Source of the DNA: Mesorhizobium sp.
GTDB lineage: Bacteria; Pseudomonadota; Alphaproteobacteria; Rhizobiales; Rhizobiaceae
Reading direction: 5' to 3'
Assembly (NCBI RefSeq): GCF_017306545.1
Contig: NZ_JAFKID010000020.1
Coordinates: forward strand, 1 to 64,000
DNA length: 64,000 nt
The notes under the pieces were generated by a model, which was given only the letters and a program-made list of their open reading frames with translations, ran no database searches and was not told the origin of the DNA. Made by a program: the position numbers and the translations under genes. Positions 52,234 to 61,899 of this stretch are shown here, piece after piece (position 1 is the first letter of the stretch; each line of letters opens with the position of its first letter).

Positions 52234-55155
52234 ATGCAGGACGGCAACCTGTTGGCGGTGCTGATCGTCCTGCCCTTCCTCGGCTCCCTTCTGGCCGCGC
52301 TCTTGACGCCGATGGCGCGCAACGCCGAAGCCTGGCTGTCGGGGGTTGTCGCGCTCGCCGCCTTCGCGGTCGCCGCTTCCTTTTATCCGCATGTCACCGA
52401 CGGCGGCGTCGTCAAGCAGACCATCGAGTGGGTACCGGCGCTCGGCCTGTCGGTGACGCTGCGCATGGACGGCTTCGCCTGGATGTTCTCGATGCTGATC
52501 ACCGGCATCGGTCTGCTGGTCGTCGTCTACGCCCGCTACTACATGTCGCCGAAGGATCCGGTGGCGCGCTTCTACGCCTTCCTGCTCGCCTTCATGGGCG
52601 CCATGCAGGGATTGGTCATCGCCGGCAACCTGATCCTGCTCGCCGTCTTCTGGGAACTGACCAGCGTCTTTTCGTTCCTGCTGATCGGCTACTGGCACCA
52701 CAACCAGAACGCCCGTGACGGCGCCCGCATGGCACTCACACTGACCGGTACGGGCGGACTTTGCCTGCTGGTCGGCCTGATCCTGATCGGTCATATCGTC
52801 GGCAGCTACGATCTCGACGCGGTGCTGGCCTCGGGCGAGGCGATCCGTTCGAGTCCGCTCTATGTTCCGGTGCTGTTGCTGGTGTTGGCCGGCGCGCTGA
52901 CCAAGAGCGCGCAGTTTCCTTTCCATTTCTGGCTTCCCAATGCGATGGCTGCGCCGACGCCGGTATCGGCCTACCTGCATTCGGCGACAATGGTAAAGGC
53001 CGGCGTCTTTTTGCTGACCCGCTTCTGGCCGGTGCTGTCCGGCACGCCGGAATGGTTCAATCTTGTCGGCATCGCCGGTCTGGCGACGCTGCTGCTCGGC
53101 GCCTACTTCGCCATCTTCCAGCAGGATCTGAAAGGGCTGCTCGCCTATTCGACCATCAGCCATCTCGGCCTCATCACCGCGCTGCTTTCCTTCGGCAGTC
53201 CGCTGGCGGCGGTGGCGGCGATCTTCCATATGGCCAACCACGCCACCTTCAAGGCGTCGCTGTTCATGGCGGCTGGCATCATCGACCACGAGGCCGGCAC
53301 GCGCGACATGCGCAAGCTTTCCGGCCTGTTTTCCTTCATGCCGATCACCGCGACGCTGGCCATGGTGGCGAGCGCGGCGATGGGCGGGGTGCCGCTGCTC
53401 AACGGGTTTCTTTCCAAGGAAATGTTTTTTGCCGAGGCGCTGGAGCAGCATCGGGCGTCGCTGCTCGACAGCGCCGCGCCCTATATCGCCACGCTTGCCG
53501 GCGCCTTCGCCGTGACCTATTCGGCGCGCTTCATCCATACCGTCTTCTTCGGCCCGAAGCCGGTCGACCTGCCGCACGAACCGAACGAGCCGCCGCGGTT
53601 GATGCGCCTGCCGGTCGCGCTGCTCGTCGTCGCCTGCGTCGTCGTCGGCGTCATCCCGGCCGTCAGCATCGGTCCGTTCCTCGATACCGCCGTCAGGGCG
53701 GTGCTCGGCGCGCGGACGCCCGCCTACAGCCTCGTCGTCTGGCACGGCTTCACCACGCCGCTCTTGATGAGCGTCATCGCGCTGGCCGCCGGGTTGGCGC
53801 TCTATGCGGTTCTGCACACCTATCTCGCCACCAGCGAGGAGGGCGCGCCGTTCTTCCGCCGCTTCAAGGGGCAGCGCATCTTCGAGCGCATCCTCGTCAC
53901 GGTGAGCTGGCGCTGGGCGCGGGCGCTGGAAGCGGTCGTGGCGACGCGGCGGCTGCAACCGCAGGTGCGGCTGATCGTGGTGGCGGCGATCCTCGCCGGT
54001 TTCTGGGCGATGTGGGGCGACGGCGACCTGATGCCGCGTCTCACCGTGCACGGCATGGACCCGGTGCTCGGCTCGCTGTGGGCCATCGGCGCGGTCTGCG
54101 CCGTTTCGGCCGCCGTCATGGCGAAGTATCAGCGGCTGGCCGCGCTGATCCTGATGAGCGGCACCGGGCTCATCACCTGCCTGTCCTTCGTCTGGCTGTC
54201 GGCGCCGGACCTTGCCGTCACGCAGCTTCTGGTCGAGATCGTCACCACGGTGCTCATCCTGCTCGGCCTGCGCTGGCTGCCGAAGCGCGACAAGGCGGTG
54301 GCCGAGGCCATCGACACGATGACGCGCATCCGGCGCCTTCGCGATCTGGCCATCGCGCTGGTCGCCGGCTTCGGCATCGCGGCGCTCGCCTATTTCGCCA
54401 TGCTGACGCCACGGCCGCCTTCTGTCGGCGACTTCTACCTGAAGCATTCTTATGCCGATGCCGGCGGCACCAATGTCGTCAACGTCATCCTGGTCGATTT
54501 CCGCGGCTTCGACACGATGTTCGAGATCGTCGTGCTGGCCATCGTCGCGCTCACCGTGTTCGCCCTGCTGCGCCGCTTCCGGCCGGCGGAGGATAACGCC
54601 GAGGCGCCGTACCAGCAGCGCGAGCAGGACGAGTTCGACTCCGTGCGCCGCGACCGCGAGGTCGGCGAGACGCTGAAAGACTATTTGTTGGTGCCGTCGA
54701 TCATCATGCGCTGGATGTTCCCGGCGATCGTCGTGCTCGCCGTCTATCTGTTGCTGCGCGGCCACGACCAGCCCGGCGGCGGCTTCGCGGCCGGCATCGC
54801 CATGGCGACCGGCTTCCTGCTGCAATATCTGGCCGGCGGCGCGCGCTGGGTGGAGGAGCGGCTGCGTATCCTGCCGGTGCGCTGGATCGCCGTCGGCCTG
54901 ATTACCTCCGTGGCGACCGGCCTCGGTTCGCTGGTTTTCGGCTATCCGTTCCTGACGTCCTACTTCCAGTACACGCCGATCCCCTACATCGGCAAAATGC
55001 CGATGGCCTCGGCAATGCTGTTCGATCTCGGCGTCTTCAGCCTCGTCGTCGGGGCGACGGTACTGATGCTGATCGCCATCGCCCACCAATCGCTGCGCAT
55101 CCGCGCCCGGCCGCGCAAGTTGACGGATGGGCCGACCGAAAGGGAGGGCGCCTGA
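52234..55155 (+). CDS. mrpA: Mrp-type Na+(K+)/H+ antiporter subunit A fused to subunit B
   Basis: A 973-residue membrane protein, the large subunit of a multi-subunit cation/proton antiporter (PhaA in rhizobia). Residues 1 to about 500 are NuoL-like, with ion-path residues in ELTSVFSFLLIGYWHHN and SATMVKAGVFLLTRFWP. Residues about 800-950 are an MnhB-type domain (LLVPSIIMRWMFPAIVVLAVYLLLRGHDQPGGGFAAGI). Separate subunit B is therefore absent from the operon. Start follows a weak GAGGACGG site. Confidence 0.94.
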   Translation: MQDGNLLAVLIVLPFLGSLLAALLTPMARNAEAWLSGVVALAAFAVAASFYPHVTDGGVVKQTIEWVPALGLSVTLRMDGFAWMFSMLITGIGLLVVVYARYYMSPKDPVARFYAFLLAFMGAMQGLVIAGNLILLAVFWELTSVFSFLLIGYWHHNQNARDGARMALTLTGTGGLCLLVGLILIGHIVGSYDLDAVLASGEAIRSSPLYVPVLLLVLAGALTKSAQFPFHFWLPNAMAAPTPVSAYLHSATMVKAGVFLLTRFWPVLSGTPEWFNLVGIAGLATLLLGAYFAIFQQDLKGLLAYSTISHLGLITALLSFGSPLAAVAAIFHMANHATFKASLFMAAGIIDHEAGTRDMRKLSGLFSFMPITATLAMVASAAMGGVPLLNGFLSKEMFFAEALEQHRASLLDSAAPYIATLAGAFAVTYSARFIHTVFFGPKPVDLPHEPNEPPRLMRLPVALLVVACVVVGVIPAVSIGPFLDTAVRAVLGARTPAYSLVVWHGFTTPLLMSVIALAAGLALYAVLHTYLATSEEGAPFFRRFKGQRIFERILVTVSWRWARALEAVVATRRLQPQVRLIVVAAILAGFWAMWGDGDLMPRLTVHGMDPVLGSLWAIGAVCAVSAAVMAKYQRLAALILMSGTGLITCLSFVWLSAPDLAVTQLLVEIVTTVLILLGLRWLPKRDKAVAEAIDTMTRIRRLRDLAIALVAGFGIAALAYFAMLTPRPPSVGDFYLKHSYADAGGTNVVNVILVDFRGFDTMFEIVVLAIVALTVFALLRRFRPAEDNAEAPYQQREQDEFDSVRRDREVGETLKDYLLVPSIIMRWMFPAIVVLAVYLLLRGHDQPGGGFAAGIAMATGFLLQYLAGGARWVEERLRILPVRWIAVGLITSVATGLGSLVFGYPFLTSYFQYTPIPYIGKMPMASAMLFDLGVFSLVVGATVLMLIAIAHQSLRIRARPRKLTDGPTEREGA

Positions 55156-55493
55156 TGGAACTGGTCATCGCCGCCGCCATCGGCGTCCTTTCGGCCTCGG
55201 GTGTCTGGCTGATCCTGCGCCCGCGTACCTACCAACTCGTCATCGGGTTGGCGCTGCTGTCCTACGCCGTCAACCTGTTCATCTTCAGCATGGGCCGGCT
55301 GCGCGTGAACGCACCGCCGGTGCTCGACGGGTCCGGCCCCGTGGACGTGACCGCCTATATCGATCCTGTGCCGCAGGCGCTGGTGCTGACCGCCATCGTC
55401 ATCAGTTTCGCGACGACGGCCCTGTTCCTGGTGGTGCTGATCGTCTCGCGCGGCATCTCCGGCACCGACCACGTCGACGGGCGGGAGGGCTGA
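55155..55493 (+). CDS. mrpC: Mrp-type antiporter subunit C
   Basis: A 112-residue NuoK-like membrane protein with three hydrophobic segments (LVIAAAIGVLSASGVWLILRP; LVIGLALLSYAVNLFIFSMG; ALVLTAIVISFATTALFLVVLI). The QALVLTAIVI motif is the NuoK/MnhC hallmark. Starts on the stop of subunit A. Confidence 0.94.
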   Translation: MELVIAAAIGVLSASGVWLILRPRTYQLVIGLALLSYAVNLFIFSMGRLRVNAPPVLDGSGPVDVTAYIDPVPQALVLTAIVISFATTALFLVVLIVSRGISGTDHVDGREG

Positions 55494-55494
55494 C

Positions 55495-57111
55495 ATGGTT
55501 CAGCCCGCCCATCTCGTCGTCGCGCCGATCCTCATCCCGCTCGTGGCGGGCACGCTGATGCTGTTCTTCGACGAGCGCGAGCGGCGGCTGAAGACGGCGT
55601 TGTCGTTCGTCTCCATCCTCGCGCTCATCAGCACGGCCACCGCGCTTCTGCTGATCGTCCATCGCGGCGGCCAGGCGGCGGGCCTCGTCTATCTGGTCGG
55701 CAACTGGCCGGCGCCGATCGCCATCAACCTGGTGGCGGACCGGCTGGCGGCGGTCATGCTCGTCCTGACCGCGCTGCTGGCGCTGCCGGCGATGATCTTT
55801 TCCACGCAGCGCTGGGAGAAGCTCGGACCGCATTTCCATACGCTGTTCCAGTTTCTGCTGGTCGGCCTCAACGGCGCCTTCCTGACCGGCGACCTGTTCA
55901 ACCTGTTCGTCTTCTTCGAGGTGATGCTGGCGGCTTCCTACGGGCTGGTGCTGCATGGCGGTGGCGCGTTGCGGATACGCGGAGGGCTGAACTACATCGT
56001 CGTCAACCTCGTCGCCTCGCTGATCTTTCTGATCGGCATCGCCATGGTGTTCAGCGCCGCCGGCAGTCTCAACATGGCCGAGATCGCCTTGCGGGCCGAG
56101 ACGATGCATGGCTTTGCGGAGCCGGCGCTGCATGTGGGGCTGGCCATGCTCGGCCTTGCTTTCCTCATCAAAGCCGGCATGTGGCCGCTCGGCCTGTGGC
56201 TGGTGCCGGCCTATTCGGCCGCCGCCGGTCCGGTCGCGGCGATTTTTGCGATATTGAGCAAGGTCGGGGTCTACGCGCTCTTGCGGCTCGCCCTTCTGGT
56301 GCCGAACGACGGCATCGCCTTCGGGGCGCTGGTCATCTTCATCGGCGGCGTGGCGACGCTGGTGTTCGCCTCCATCGGCATTCTCGCCTCGCAATCGCTA
56401 AAGCGGGCGGGCGGCTATTTTCTGCTGATGTCGTCGGGCACGCTGCTTGCCGCCTTCGGCATGTCGCAGTCCACCGTCACCGCCGGCGCGCTGTTCTACA
56501 TGGTCAGCTCGACGCTGGCGGTCGGCGCCTTCTTCCTCGTCGTCGAACTGATCGAGCGTGAGCAGGACGCCGCCTCCAGCGTGCTTGCCGTTACCATGGA
56601 AGCTTATGGCGACGGCGAGGAGGAGAGCGAAGAGGACGGCGCCGAGGTCGGCCGCATCATGCCGGGCGCGGTGGCGATCCTCGGCATTGGCTTCTGCCTG
56701 CTCGCCATGGTGCTGATCGGCCTGCCGCCGCTGCCGGGCTTCATCGCCAAGTTCGCCATTCTGACGGCGCTGCTGGGGCCGGACGCGGCGGTGCCGGCGG
56801 CCACGAACTTCATGCGCGGCACGCTGGCCGTTCTGCTGATCGCCTCCGGTCTCGTCTCGCTGGTGGCGCTGTCGCGCGCCGGCATTCGCGTCTTCTGGGC
56901 GCCGGTCGAGCCGTTCCTGCCGCGCATCACCGTCACCGAGACGGCGCCGATCCTCTATCTGCTTGGATTGCTTGTCGCGCTCGTTCTTGCGGCCGGACCG
57001 GCGATGACCCTGCTTCTGGCCACTGCCGACGACCTGCACCATCAGGTCCGTTATCTCGACGCGGTGCTTGGCGCCGAGCGCGTTCCGCCTTTCGCGGGGG
57101 CGCATCCATGA
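55495..57111 (+). CDS. mrpD: Mrp-type antiporter subunit D
   Basis: A 538-residue NuoM/NuoN-like membrane protein with about fourteen segments. Key segments are DLFNLFVFFEVMLAASYGLVL and FLIKAGMWPLGLWLVPAYSAAAGPVAAIFAILSKVGVYALLR. An acidic loop (EAYGDGEEESEEDGAEVG, about 365-382) interrupts the C-terminal third. One base separates it from subunit C; it overlaps subunit E by 4 nt. Confidence 0.94.
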   Translation: MVQPAHLVVAPILIPLVAGTLMLFFDERERRLKTALSFVSILALISTATALLLIVHRGGQAAGLVYLVGNWPAPIAINLVADRLAAVMLVLTALLALPAMIFSTQRWEKLGPHFHTLFQFLLVGLNGAFLTGDLFNLFVFFEVMLAASYGLVLHGGGALRIRGGLNYIVVNLVASLIFLIGIAMVFSAAGSLNMAEIALRAETMHGFAEPALHVGLAMLGLAFLIKAGMWPLGLWLVPAYSAAAGPVAAIFAILSKVGVYALLRLALLVPNDGIAFGALVIFIGGVATLVFASIGILASQSLKRAGGYFLLMSSGTLLAAFGMSQSTVTAGALFYMVSSTLAVGAFFLVVELIEREQDAASSVLAVTMEAYGDGEEESEEDGAEVGRIMPGAVAILGIGFCLLAMVLIGLPPLPGFIAKFAILTALLGPDAAVPAATNFMRGTLAVLLIASGLVSLVALSRAGIRVFWAPVEPFLPRITVTETAPILYLLGLLVALVLAAGPAMTLLLATADDLHHQVRYLDAVLGAERVPPFAGAHP

Positions 57112-57590
57112 GAGCGCTGCTTCCCTATCCGCTGCTGGCGCTGATGCTGGCGATCATGTGGCTGCTGCTTGCCGGTGTTTCGCCGGGACAGGTCGTGATC
57201 GCAGCCGGCGTGGCGACGGGCGCTTCGCATGCATTGTCCGCGCTTGGCGAGGCAAGCCCCGCCATCCGCCGCTGGCTGGCGATCCCGGAACTCGCGGGGG
57301 TCGTGTTCTACGATATCGTCGTTTCCAATCTGGAGGTCGCGGGCATCCTGCTCGGCGTCAGACGAATGCGCAGCGCCGGCTTCGTCACGGTGCCGCTCAC
57401 CACGCGCAGCCCTTCGGCGCTGGCGATCCTGTCCATCATCGTCACCAGCACGCCGGGCACCGCCTGGATCGACTACGACGCGGCCCGTAACGAAGTGCTG
57501 GTCCATGTGTTCGACCTGGACGACGAGGCGCATTGGCGACACCTGATCACTGAGCGCTACGAGCGGCGGCTCATGGAGATATTTCAATGA
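57108..57590 (+). CDS. mrpE: Mrp-type antiporter subunit E
   Basis: A 160-residue protein with two N-terminal membrane segments ([31 protein letters not shown]) and a soluble C-terminal domain ([29 protein letters not shown], then [25 protein letters not shown]) characteristic of MnhE. ATGA overlaps on both sides show tight coupling. Confidence 0.94.
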   Translation: MRALLPYPLLALMLAIMWLLLAGVSPGQVVIAAGVATGASHALSALGEASPAIRRWLAIPELAGVVFYDIVVSNLEVAGILLGVRRMRSAGFVTVPLTTRSPSALAILSIIVTSTPGTAWIDYDAARNEVLVHVFDLDDEAHWRHLITERYERRLMEIFQ

Positions 57591-57868
57591 GCGAGACGAT
57601 CATCCTCGCCGCCGTATGGTTCGCGCAGATCGCATTGGCGCTCGCCATGTGCCTGTGCGCCTGGCGCATGATCGCCGGGCCGCGCGCGCAGGACCGCATC
57701 CTTGCGCTCGACGCGCTCTATCTGTGCGCCATGCTGCAACTGCTCGCCTTCGGCATCCGCACCGGCAGCACGGTCTATTTCGAAGCGGCCCTCATCATCG
57801 GCATGCTGGGCTTCGTCGCCACGGTATCGCTGGCGAAATTCCTGATGCGTGGCGAGGTGATCGAATGA
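57587..57868 (+). CDS. mrpF: Mrp-type antiporter subunit F
   Basis: A 93-residue small membrane protein with three hydrophobic segments. The segment [34 protein letters not shown] is diagnostic of MnhF/PhaF. Overlaps subunits E and G by 4 nt each. Confidence 0.94.
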   Translation: MSETIILAAVWFAQIALALAMCLCAWRMIAGPRAQDRILALDALYLCAMLQLLAFGIRTGSTVYFEAALIIGMLGFVATVSLAKFLMRGEVIE

Positions 57869-58248
57869 GCGTGCATCTCGCCGACGTGCCGCTGTGGGCG
57901 GCGATCCTGGCAGCCTTCTTCCTGGCGCTGGGGGCGGGGCTTACCCTGCTCGGCACCATCGGCTTGGTGCGGCTGCCGACCTTCTATCAACGCATCCATG
58001 CGCCGACGCTCGGCACCAGTTGGGGCGCCGGCGGCATGGTAATGGCCTCGATGATCGTCTTCACCGCCGGTTCCGGACGGCTGGTACTGCACGAAGTCCT
58101 GATCGGCCTTTTCGTGACGGTGACGACGCCGGTGACGCTGATGATGCTCGGCCGCTCGGCGCTCTACCGTGACCGTAGCGAGAGCAATCCGCACGTGCCG
58201 CCGTTCGGCAGGGCGGACGCGACCGCCGAAGCGCCGGACGGCGAGTAG
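57865..58248 (+). CDS. mrpG: Mrp-type antiporter subunit G
   Basis: A 127-residue membrane protein with three segments and the MnhG motif [30 protein letters not shown]. The hydrophilic C-terminal 30 residues ([13 protein letters not shown]) extend into the cytoplasm. Last gene of the antiporter operon, convergent with the aminotransferase 13 nt away. Confidence 0.94.
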   Translation: MSVHLADVPLWAAILAAFFLALGAGLTLLGTIGLVRLPTFYQRIHAPTLGTSWGAGGMVMASMIVFTAGSGRLVLHEVLIGLFVTVTTPVTLMMLGRSALYRDRSESNPHVPPFGRADATAEAPDGE

Positions 58249-58261
58249 AGGATCCCGGCCG

Positions 58262-59596
58262 TCAGGCCGATTGCGTTGCCTCGATGGCCGCGTCCACCGC
58301 ATCGCCAAGCCGCTCGACGATGGCATCGACCGTGGCGTCGTCAACAATGAAGGGCGGCGCCAGAAGCACGTGGTCGCCGCTTCGCCCGTCGACCGTGCCG
58401 CCCATCGGATAGACCATCAGCCCGCGCCTCATCGCCTCCGCCTTGATGCGGGCGTGCAGTTTGCGGGACAGATCGAACGGCGCTTTTGTCGAGCGGTCGG
58501 CGACCAGTTCGATGCCCTGGAACAGCCCGCGGCCGCGGATGTCGCCGATATGATGGTGGTTGCCGAAGCGCTCGGCCAGCCTTCGCTCCAGCCGGGCACC
58601 CATCGTCTTGACGTTGTCGAGCAGGCCGTCGCGGCGGATAACCTGCTGCACGGCAAGTCCGGTGGCGCAGGCGAGGGGATGGCCGATATAGGTGTGGCCG
58701 TGCTGGAAATCGCCGCCCTTGGAAAAAACCTGATAGATGCGGTCTGAAATCAGCACCGCGCCGATCGGCGCGAAGCCGCCGCCGAGGCCCTTGGCGATGA
58801 CCATCAGGTCGGGCGCCACGCCGTCCTGTTCGCAGGCGTGCAGCGTGCCGGTGCGGCCCATCCCGCACATCACCTCGTCGAGAATGAGCAGGATGCCGTG
58901 GCGGTCGCAGATTTCGCGGATGCGCTTGAAGTAGCCGGGTGCCGGCGGCACCGCGCCGAGCGTCGCGCCCACCACCGTCTCGGCGACGAAGGCGACCACG
59001 GTTTCCGGGCCGAGTTCCTGAAGCTTCCGCTCCAGTGCGTCGGCCGCTCGTTCACCGTAAGCCTCGGCACTCTCGCCCGGCTGCTGGTGCCGATAGGCAT
59101 AGCAGGGGTCGATGTGATGCGCCTCGATCAGCAGCGGCTCGAAGGGCGCCTTGCGCCAGGCGTTGCCGCCGACCGAGAGCGCGCCCAGCGTGTTGCCGTG
59201 GTAACTTTGCAGCCGCGCGACGAAGCGGCGGCGGCCGGTTTCACCGCGCTCGACGAAATACTGCCGCGCCATCTTCAGCGCCGTCTCGATTCCTTCGGAC
59301 CCGCCCGAGACGAAATAGACATGATCGAGATCGCCCGGCGCGTTGGCGGCGAGGTCGTCGGCCAGCGCTTCCGCCGGCTCGCTGGTGAAGAACGAGGTGT
59401 GCGCATAGGCCAGCCGGTCGAGTTGCGCATGCATGGCGGCCAGCACGTCCGGATGCTGGTGGCCGAGACAGGACACGGCGGCGCCGCCCGAGGCGTCGAT
59501 GTAGCGGCGGCCTTCGCGGTCGATGACGGTGACGCCTTCGCCGCCGACAGCAATCGGGTAATCGTGGTGGATCTGGCGATGGAGGATATGGCTCAT
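58262..59596 (-). CDS. Class III PLP-dependent aminotransferase
   Basis: A 444-residue fold-type I transaminase. The PLP Lys269 is in LMVIAKGLGGGFAPIGAVL and Asp240 in LLILDEVMCGMGRTG. SGGSEGIETALKMARQYF is the phosphate-binding region. Resembles omega-amino acid:pyruvate and DABA-like aminotransferases; the exact substrate is unknown. It is 18 nt downstream of the RpiR regulator, divergent from a LIV importer. This suggests uptake of an amino compound followed by transamination. Confidence 0.92.
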   Translation of the reverse strand: MSHILHRQIHHDYPIAVGGEGVTVIDREGRRYIDASGGAAVSCLGHQHPDVLAAMHAQLDRLAYAHTSFFTSEPAEALADDLAANAPGDLDHVYFVSGGSEGIETALKMARQYFVERGETGRRRFVARLQSYHGNTLGALSVGGNAWRKAPFEPLLIEAHHIDPCYAYRHQQPGESAEAYGERAADALERKLQELGPETVVAFVAETVVGATLGAVPPAPGYFKRIREICDRHGILLILDEVMCGMGRTGTLHACEQDGVAPDLMVIAKGLGGGFAPIGAVLISDRIYQVFSKGGDFQHGHTYIGHPLACATGLAVQQVIRRDGLLDNVKTMGARLERRLAERFGNHHHIGDIRGRGLFQGIELVADRSTKAPFDLSRKLHARIKAEAMRRGLMVYPMGGTVDGRSGDHVLLAPPFIVDDATVDAIVERLGDAVDAAIEATQSA

Positions 59597-59614
59597 GGCG
59601 CCCGGCCTCGTGAA

Positions 59615-60478
59615 CTAGACGTGGGTGGAAAGATCCTGGAATTGCCGCTCCATCGTGCGCACGGCGGCGAGCGCCTTGTCGCCTGCCGAGGCGGCGAGGA
59701 TGGCGGCCAGCGCCTCGGCGACAGCGAATGCGGGCGCCATGGTGTGGAAGAAGGAGGGACTTTCGGTGGGCGCGATGATCGCCGTGCGGGCACGCGCCAC
59801 CAACGGCGAGACGACGCTGTCGGTAATCGCGACGACATCGAGGCTGCGCTCCAATGCGTAGTCGACCAGTTCGACCGCGGCGCGCGTGTAGGGTTTGACA
59901 CTGACGGCCAGCAGCGCCGAGCCCGGCCCGGCGGCGCGCAGGGCATCGGGCCCGGTGCCGCCCGGCCCGTCGAGCAGCCGCACATTGCCCCCGGCGAGGC
60001 CATAGACATAGGCGAAATGACAGGCGACCGGATAGCTGGAGCGGAAGCCCAGCGCATAGACGCTCTCCGCCCCCGCCAGAACCGCTGCGGCCCGCGTCAC
60101 TGCCTCCAGCGCTTCGGGCCGGCAAAGGGCGGCCATATGGCGCTCGACCGTTTCGGCAATGTCGAAGGCGAGGGCCGCCTCGCCCTCCTGGCGGCGGCGG
60201 TCCACCAGCGCCTGCGTCTTGCCGGAAAAGTCGCCTTCGCCGCGTCGCAGCCGTTCGGCATGGACGGCGCGCAGGTCCTCGTAGCCGGGAAAGCCCATGC
60301 GTTGGGCGAGCCGGGTCATTGAGGCCGGCGCCACGCCGGCGCGGCGGGCTTGTTCGCTCATCGTCAGCAGCGCCACATCGCGCGGATTGTCGAGCACCCA
60401 CTGGGCAGCCGTACGCATGCGACGCGGCATGGAGTCGAAGCTGTCCAGGAGGCGGGAGCGGAAATCGGTTTGCGGCAT
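59615..60478 (-). CDS. MurR/RpiR-family transcriptional regulator
   Basis: A 287-residue regulator with an RpiR helix-turn-helix at about 15-75 (WVLDNPRDVALLTMSEQARRAGVAPASMTRLAQRMGFPGYEDLRAVHAE) and a SIS domain at about 125-255 (AAVLAGAESVYALGFRSSYPVACHFAYVYGLAGG; KPYTRAAVELVDYALERSLDVVAITDS). First gene of a pair with the aminotransferase, and divergent from the LIV importer it probably controls. Confidence 0.92.
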   Translation of the reverse strand: MPQTDFRSRLLDSFDSMPRRMRTAAQWVLDNPRDVALLTMSEQARRAGVAPASMTRLAQRMGFPGYEDLRAVHAERLRRGEGDFSGKTQALVDRRRQEGEAALAFDIAETVERHMAALCRPEALEAVTRAAAVLAGAESVYALGFRSSYPVACHFAYVYGLAGGNVRLLDGPGGTGPDALRAAGPGSALLAVSVKPYTRAAVELVDYALERSLDVVAITDSVVSPLVARARTAIIAPTESPSFFHTMAPAFAVAEALAAILAASAGDKALAAVRTMERQFQDLSTHV

Positions 60479-60521
60479 GACGGCAAAATCTACCGCTGTG
60501 AACAGCGCGCTGCAATGGATA

Positions 60522-60554
60522 TTTCAAAACGAAAAAAATGAGTGTAGTGTTTCA
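60522..60554. promoter_or_regulatory. Candidate RpiR operator
   Basis: In the 113-nt space between the RpiR and LIV binding-protein genes, TTTC-AAAAC-GAAA (60522-60534) is followed by another TTTCA at 60550-60554. TTTC/GAAA half-sites are common in RpiR operators. The evidence is weak: short repeats in an A-rich stretch. Confidence 0.25.
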
Positions 60555-60591
60555 AAAAATCGCCGAACATAAGAGCAGGGAGAACACAAGC

Positions 60592-61815
60592 ATGGAACAC
60601 TCGATCCGCAATCATCTCGGTGCGCTGGCGCTGTTCGCGCTCGCAGCCGTGCCGCTGGCGAGCGCGCCGGCGCTAGCGGAAGACCCGATCCAGCTTGGCT
60701 GGGTAGGGCCGCTGTCGCCGCCCGGCAACTATTCCGGTGGGCAGGAAATGCAATGGGCCGTCCAGCTCGGCGTCGACGAGATCAACAAGGCCGGCGGCCT
60801 GCTCGGACGCCAGCTCGAAGTCACCTACGAGGACACCAAGGGCCAGCCGGCCGAGGGAAGTGCGGCCGCCGTGCGCCTCATCACCAAGAACAACGTTTCG
60901 GCGATCTTCGGCGAGTTCCATTCATCGGTGGCGCTGGCCGAGATCGAGGAAGCGCACAAATACGGCGTGGCGTGGATGGGCACGGACGTCTGGGCCGACG
61001 ACATCACCGCCAAGCAGTATCCGGAGGTGTTCCGCGTCTCACCCGCCAATTCGCTCGTCTACGTGAAGGCGGCGGACTGGACGGTGGAGCAGGGCTTCAA
61101 GAACATCGCCATCATCGCCGAGAACACCGACTTCGGGCAGGGCGGCGCCAAGATCATCGCCGACGAACTCCAGGCCAAGAACGTCGCCCACACGCTGGCG
61201 ACCATCGACTTGAACCAGCAGGATTTCACGCCGGCGCTGCTGCGCCTGATGAACCAGAGCCCGCGCCCCGACGCCATCCAGATGGTTGTGGCCGGCCAGG
61301 CGCAGTATCAGCTGGTCAAGCAGGCCTGCCAGCTCGGTCTCGCGCCGACCGCCGAAACGAAGCTGATCGGCTCGTCGGGCCTGTTGCAGAAGGAGGTCTG
61401 GGAGGTTGACGGCGCCTGCGCGAAAAACCTTCTGATCGTCAACGTGGCGCAGCCCAAGTCGCAATGGAACGACAAGGCGAAGGCCTTCGTGGCGGCCTTC
61501 ACCGAGCGTTACAAGCGCGCGCCGACGGGCGTTGCGCTGGAAGCCTACGACACGCTTGGTGTCGTCGCGGAAGCGATCAGGAAGGCCGGTTCGGCTGACC
61601 GCGCGGCGATCGTCAGGGCGCTGGAGGAGATCAAGTACGAAGGCGCCAACGCCACTTACAGCTTCCCGACGACGAAGGAGCCGGCCTGGGCCTTCCACCA
61701 GTTCATGGACGTGCCCTTCACGATCATCCAGTATACCGAGGAGAATCAGGGGCCGGAGGAAGCGGCGATCGTCTACCCGAAGAACTGGGCGACGACCGAC
61801 AAGATCCTGCCCTGA
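60592..61815 (+). CDS. LIV-type ABC transporter periplasmic substrate-binding protein
   Basis: A 407-residue periplasmic binding protein with signal peptide 1-27 (ALALFALAAVPLASAPALA-EDPI). The mature start IQLGWVGPLSPPGNYSGGQEMQWAVQLGVDEINKAGGLLGRQLEVTYED is typical. ATG 60592 follows AGGGAG; an upstream in-frame ATG at 60538 lies in the operator region and adds non-signal residues. First gene of the third LIV importer, followed by a hairpin. Confidence 0.92.
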   Translation: MEHSIRNHLGALALFALAAVPLASAPALAEDPIQLGWVGPLSPPGNYSGGQEMQWAVQLGVDEINKAGGLLGRQLEVTYEDTKGQPAEGSAAAVRLITKNNVSAIFGEFHSSVALAEIEEAHKYGVAWMGTDVWADDITAKQYPEVFRVSPANSLVYVKAADWTVEQGFKNIAIIAENTDFGQGGAKIIADELQAKNVAHTLATIDLNQQDFTPALLRLMNQSPRPDAIQMVVAGQAQYQLVKQACQLGLAPTAETKLIGSSGLLQKEVWEVDGACAKNLLIVNVAQPKSQWNDKAKAFVAAFTERYKRAPTGVALEAYDTLGVVAEAIRKAGSADRAAIVRALEEIKYEGANATYSFPTTKEPAWAFHQFMDVPFTIIQYTEENQGPEEAAIVYPKNWATTDKILP

Positions 61816-61836
61816 CCGACCACGGCAAGCATCACG

Positions 61837-61860
61837 GGCCGGCGGCCAGCGCCGCCGGCC
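61837..61860 (+). terminator. Hairpin after binding-protein gene
   Basis: A perfect 10-bp stem (GGCCGGCGGC with GCCGCCGGCC) and tetraloop CAGC, followed by GTTTCCC, lies 21 nt after the binding-protein stop and 39 nt before the permease. Partial terminator or stability element. Confidence 0.6.
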
Positions 61861-61899
61861 GTTTCCCGACCATCCGGCCGCAGGGATCGTGACCGCAGC

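Noticed and set aside
52030-55089. 1019-codon minus-strand open frame
   Set aside because: Antisense to the Mrp subunit A+B gene; low-complexity Gln/Asp/Arg translation.
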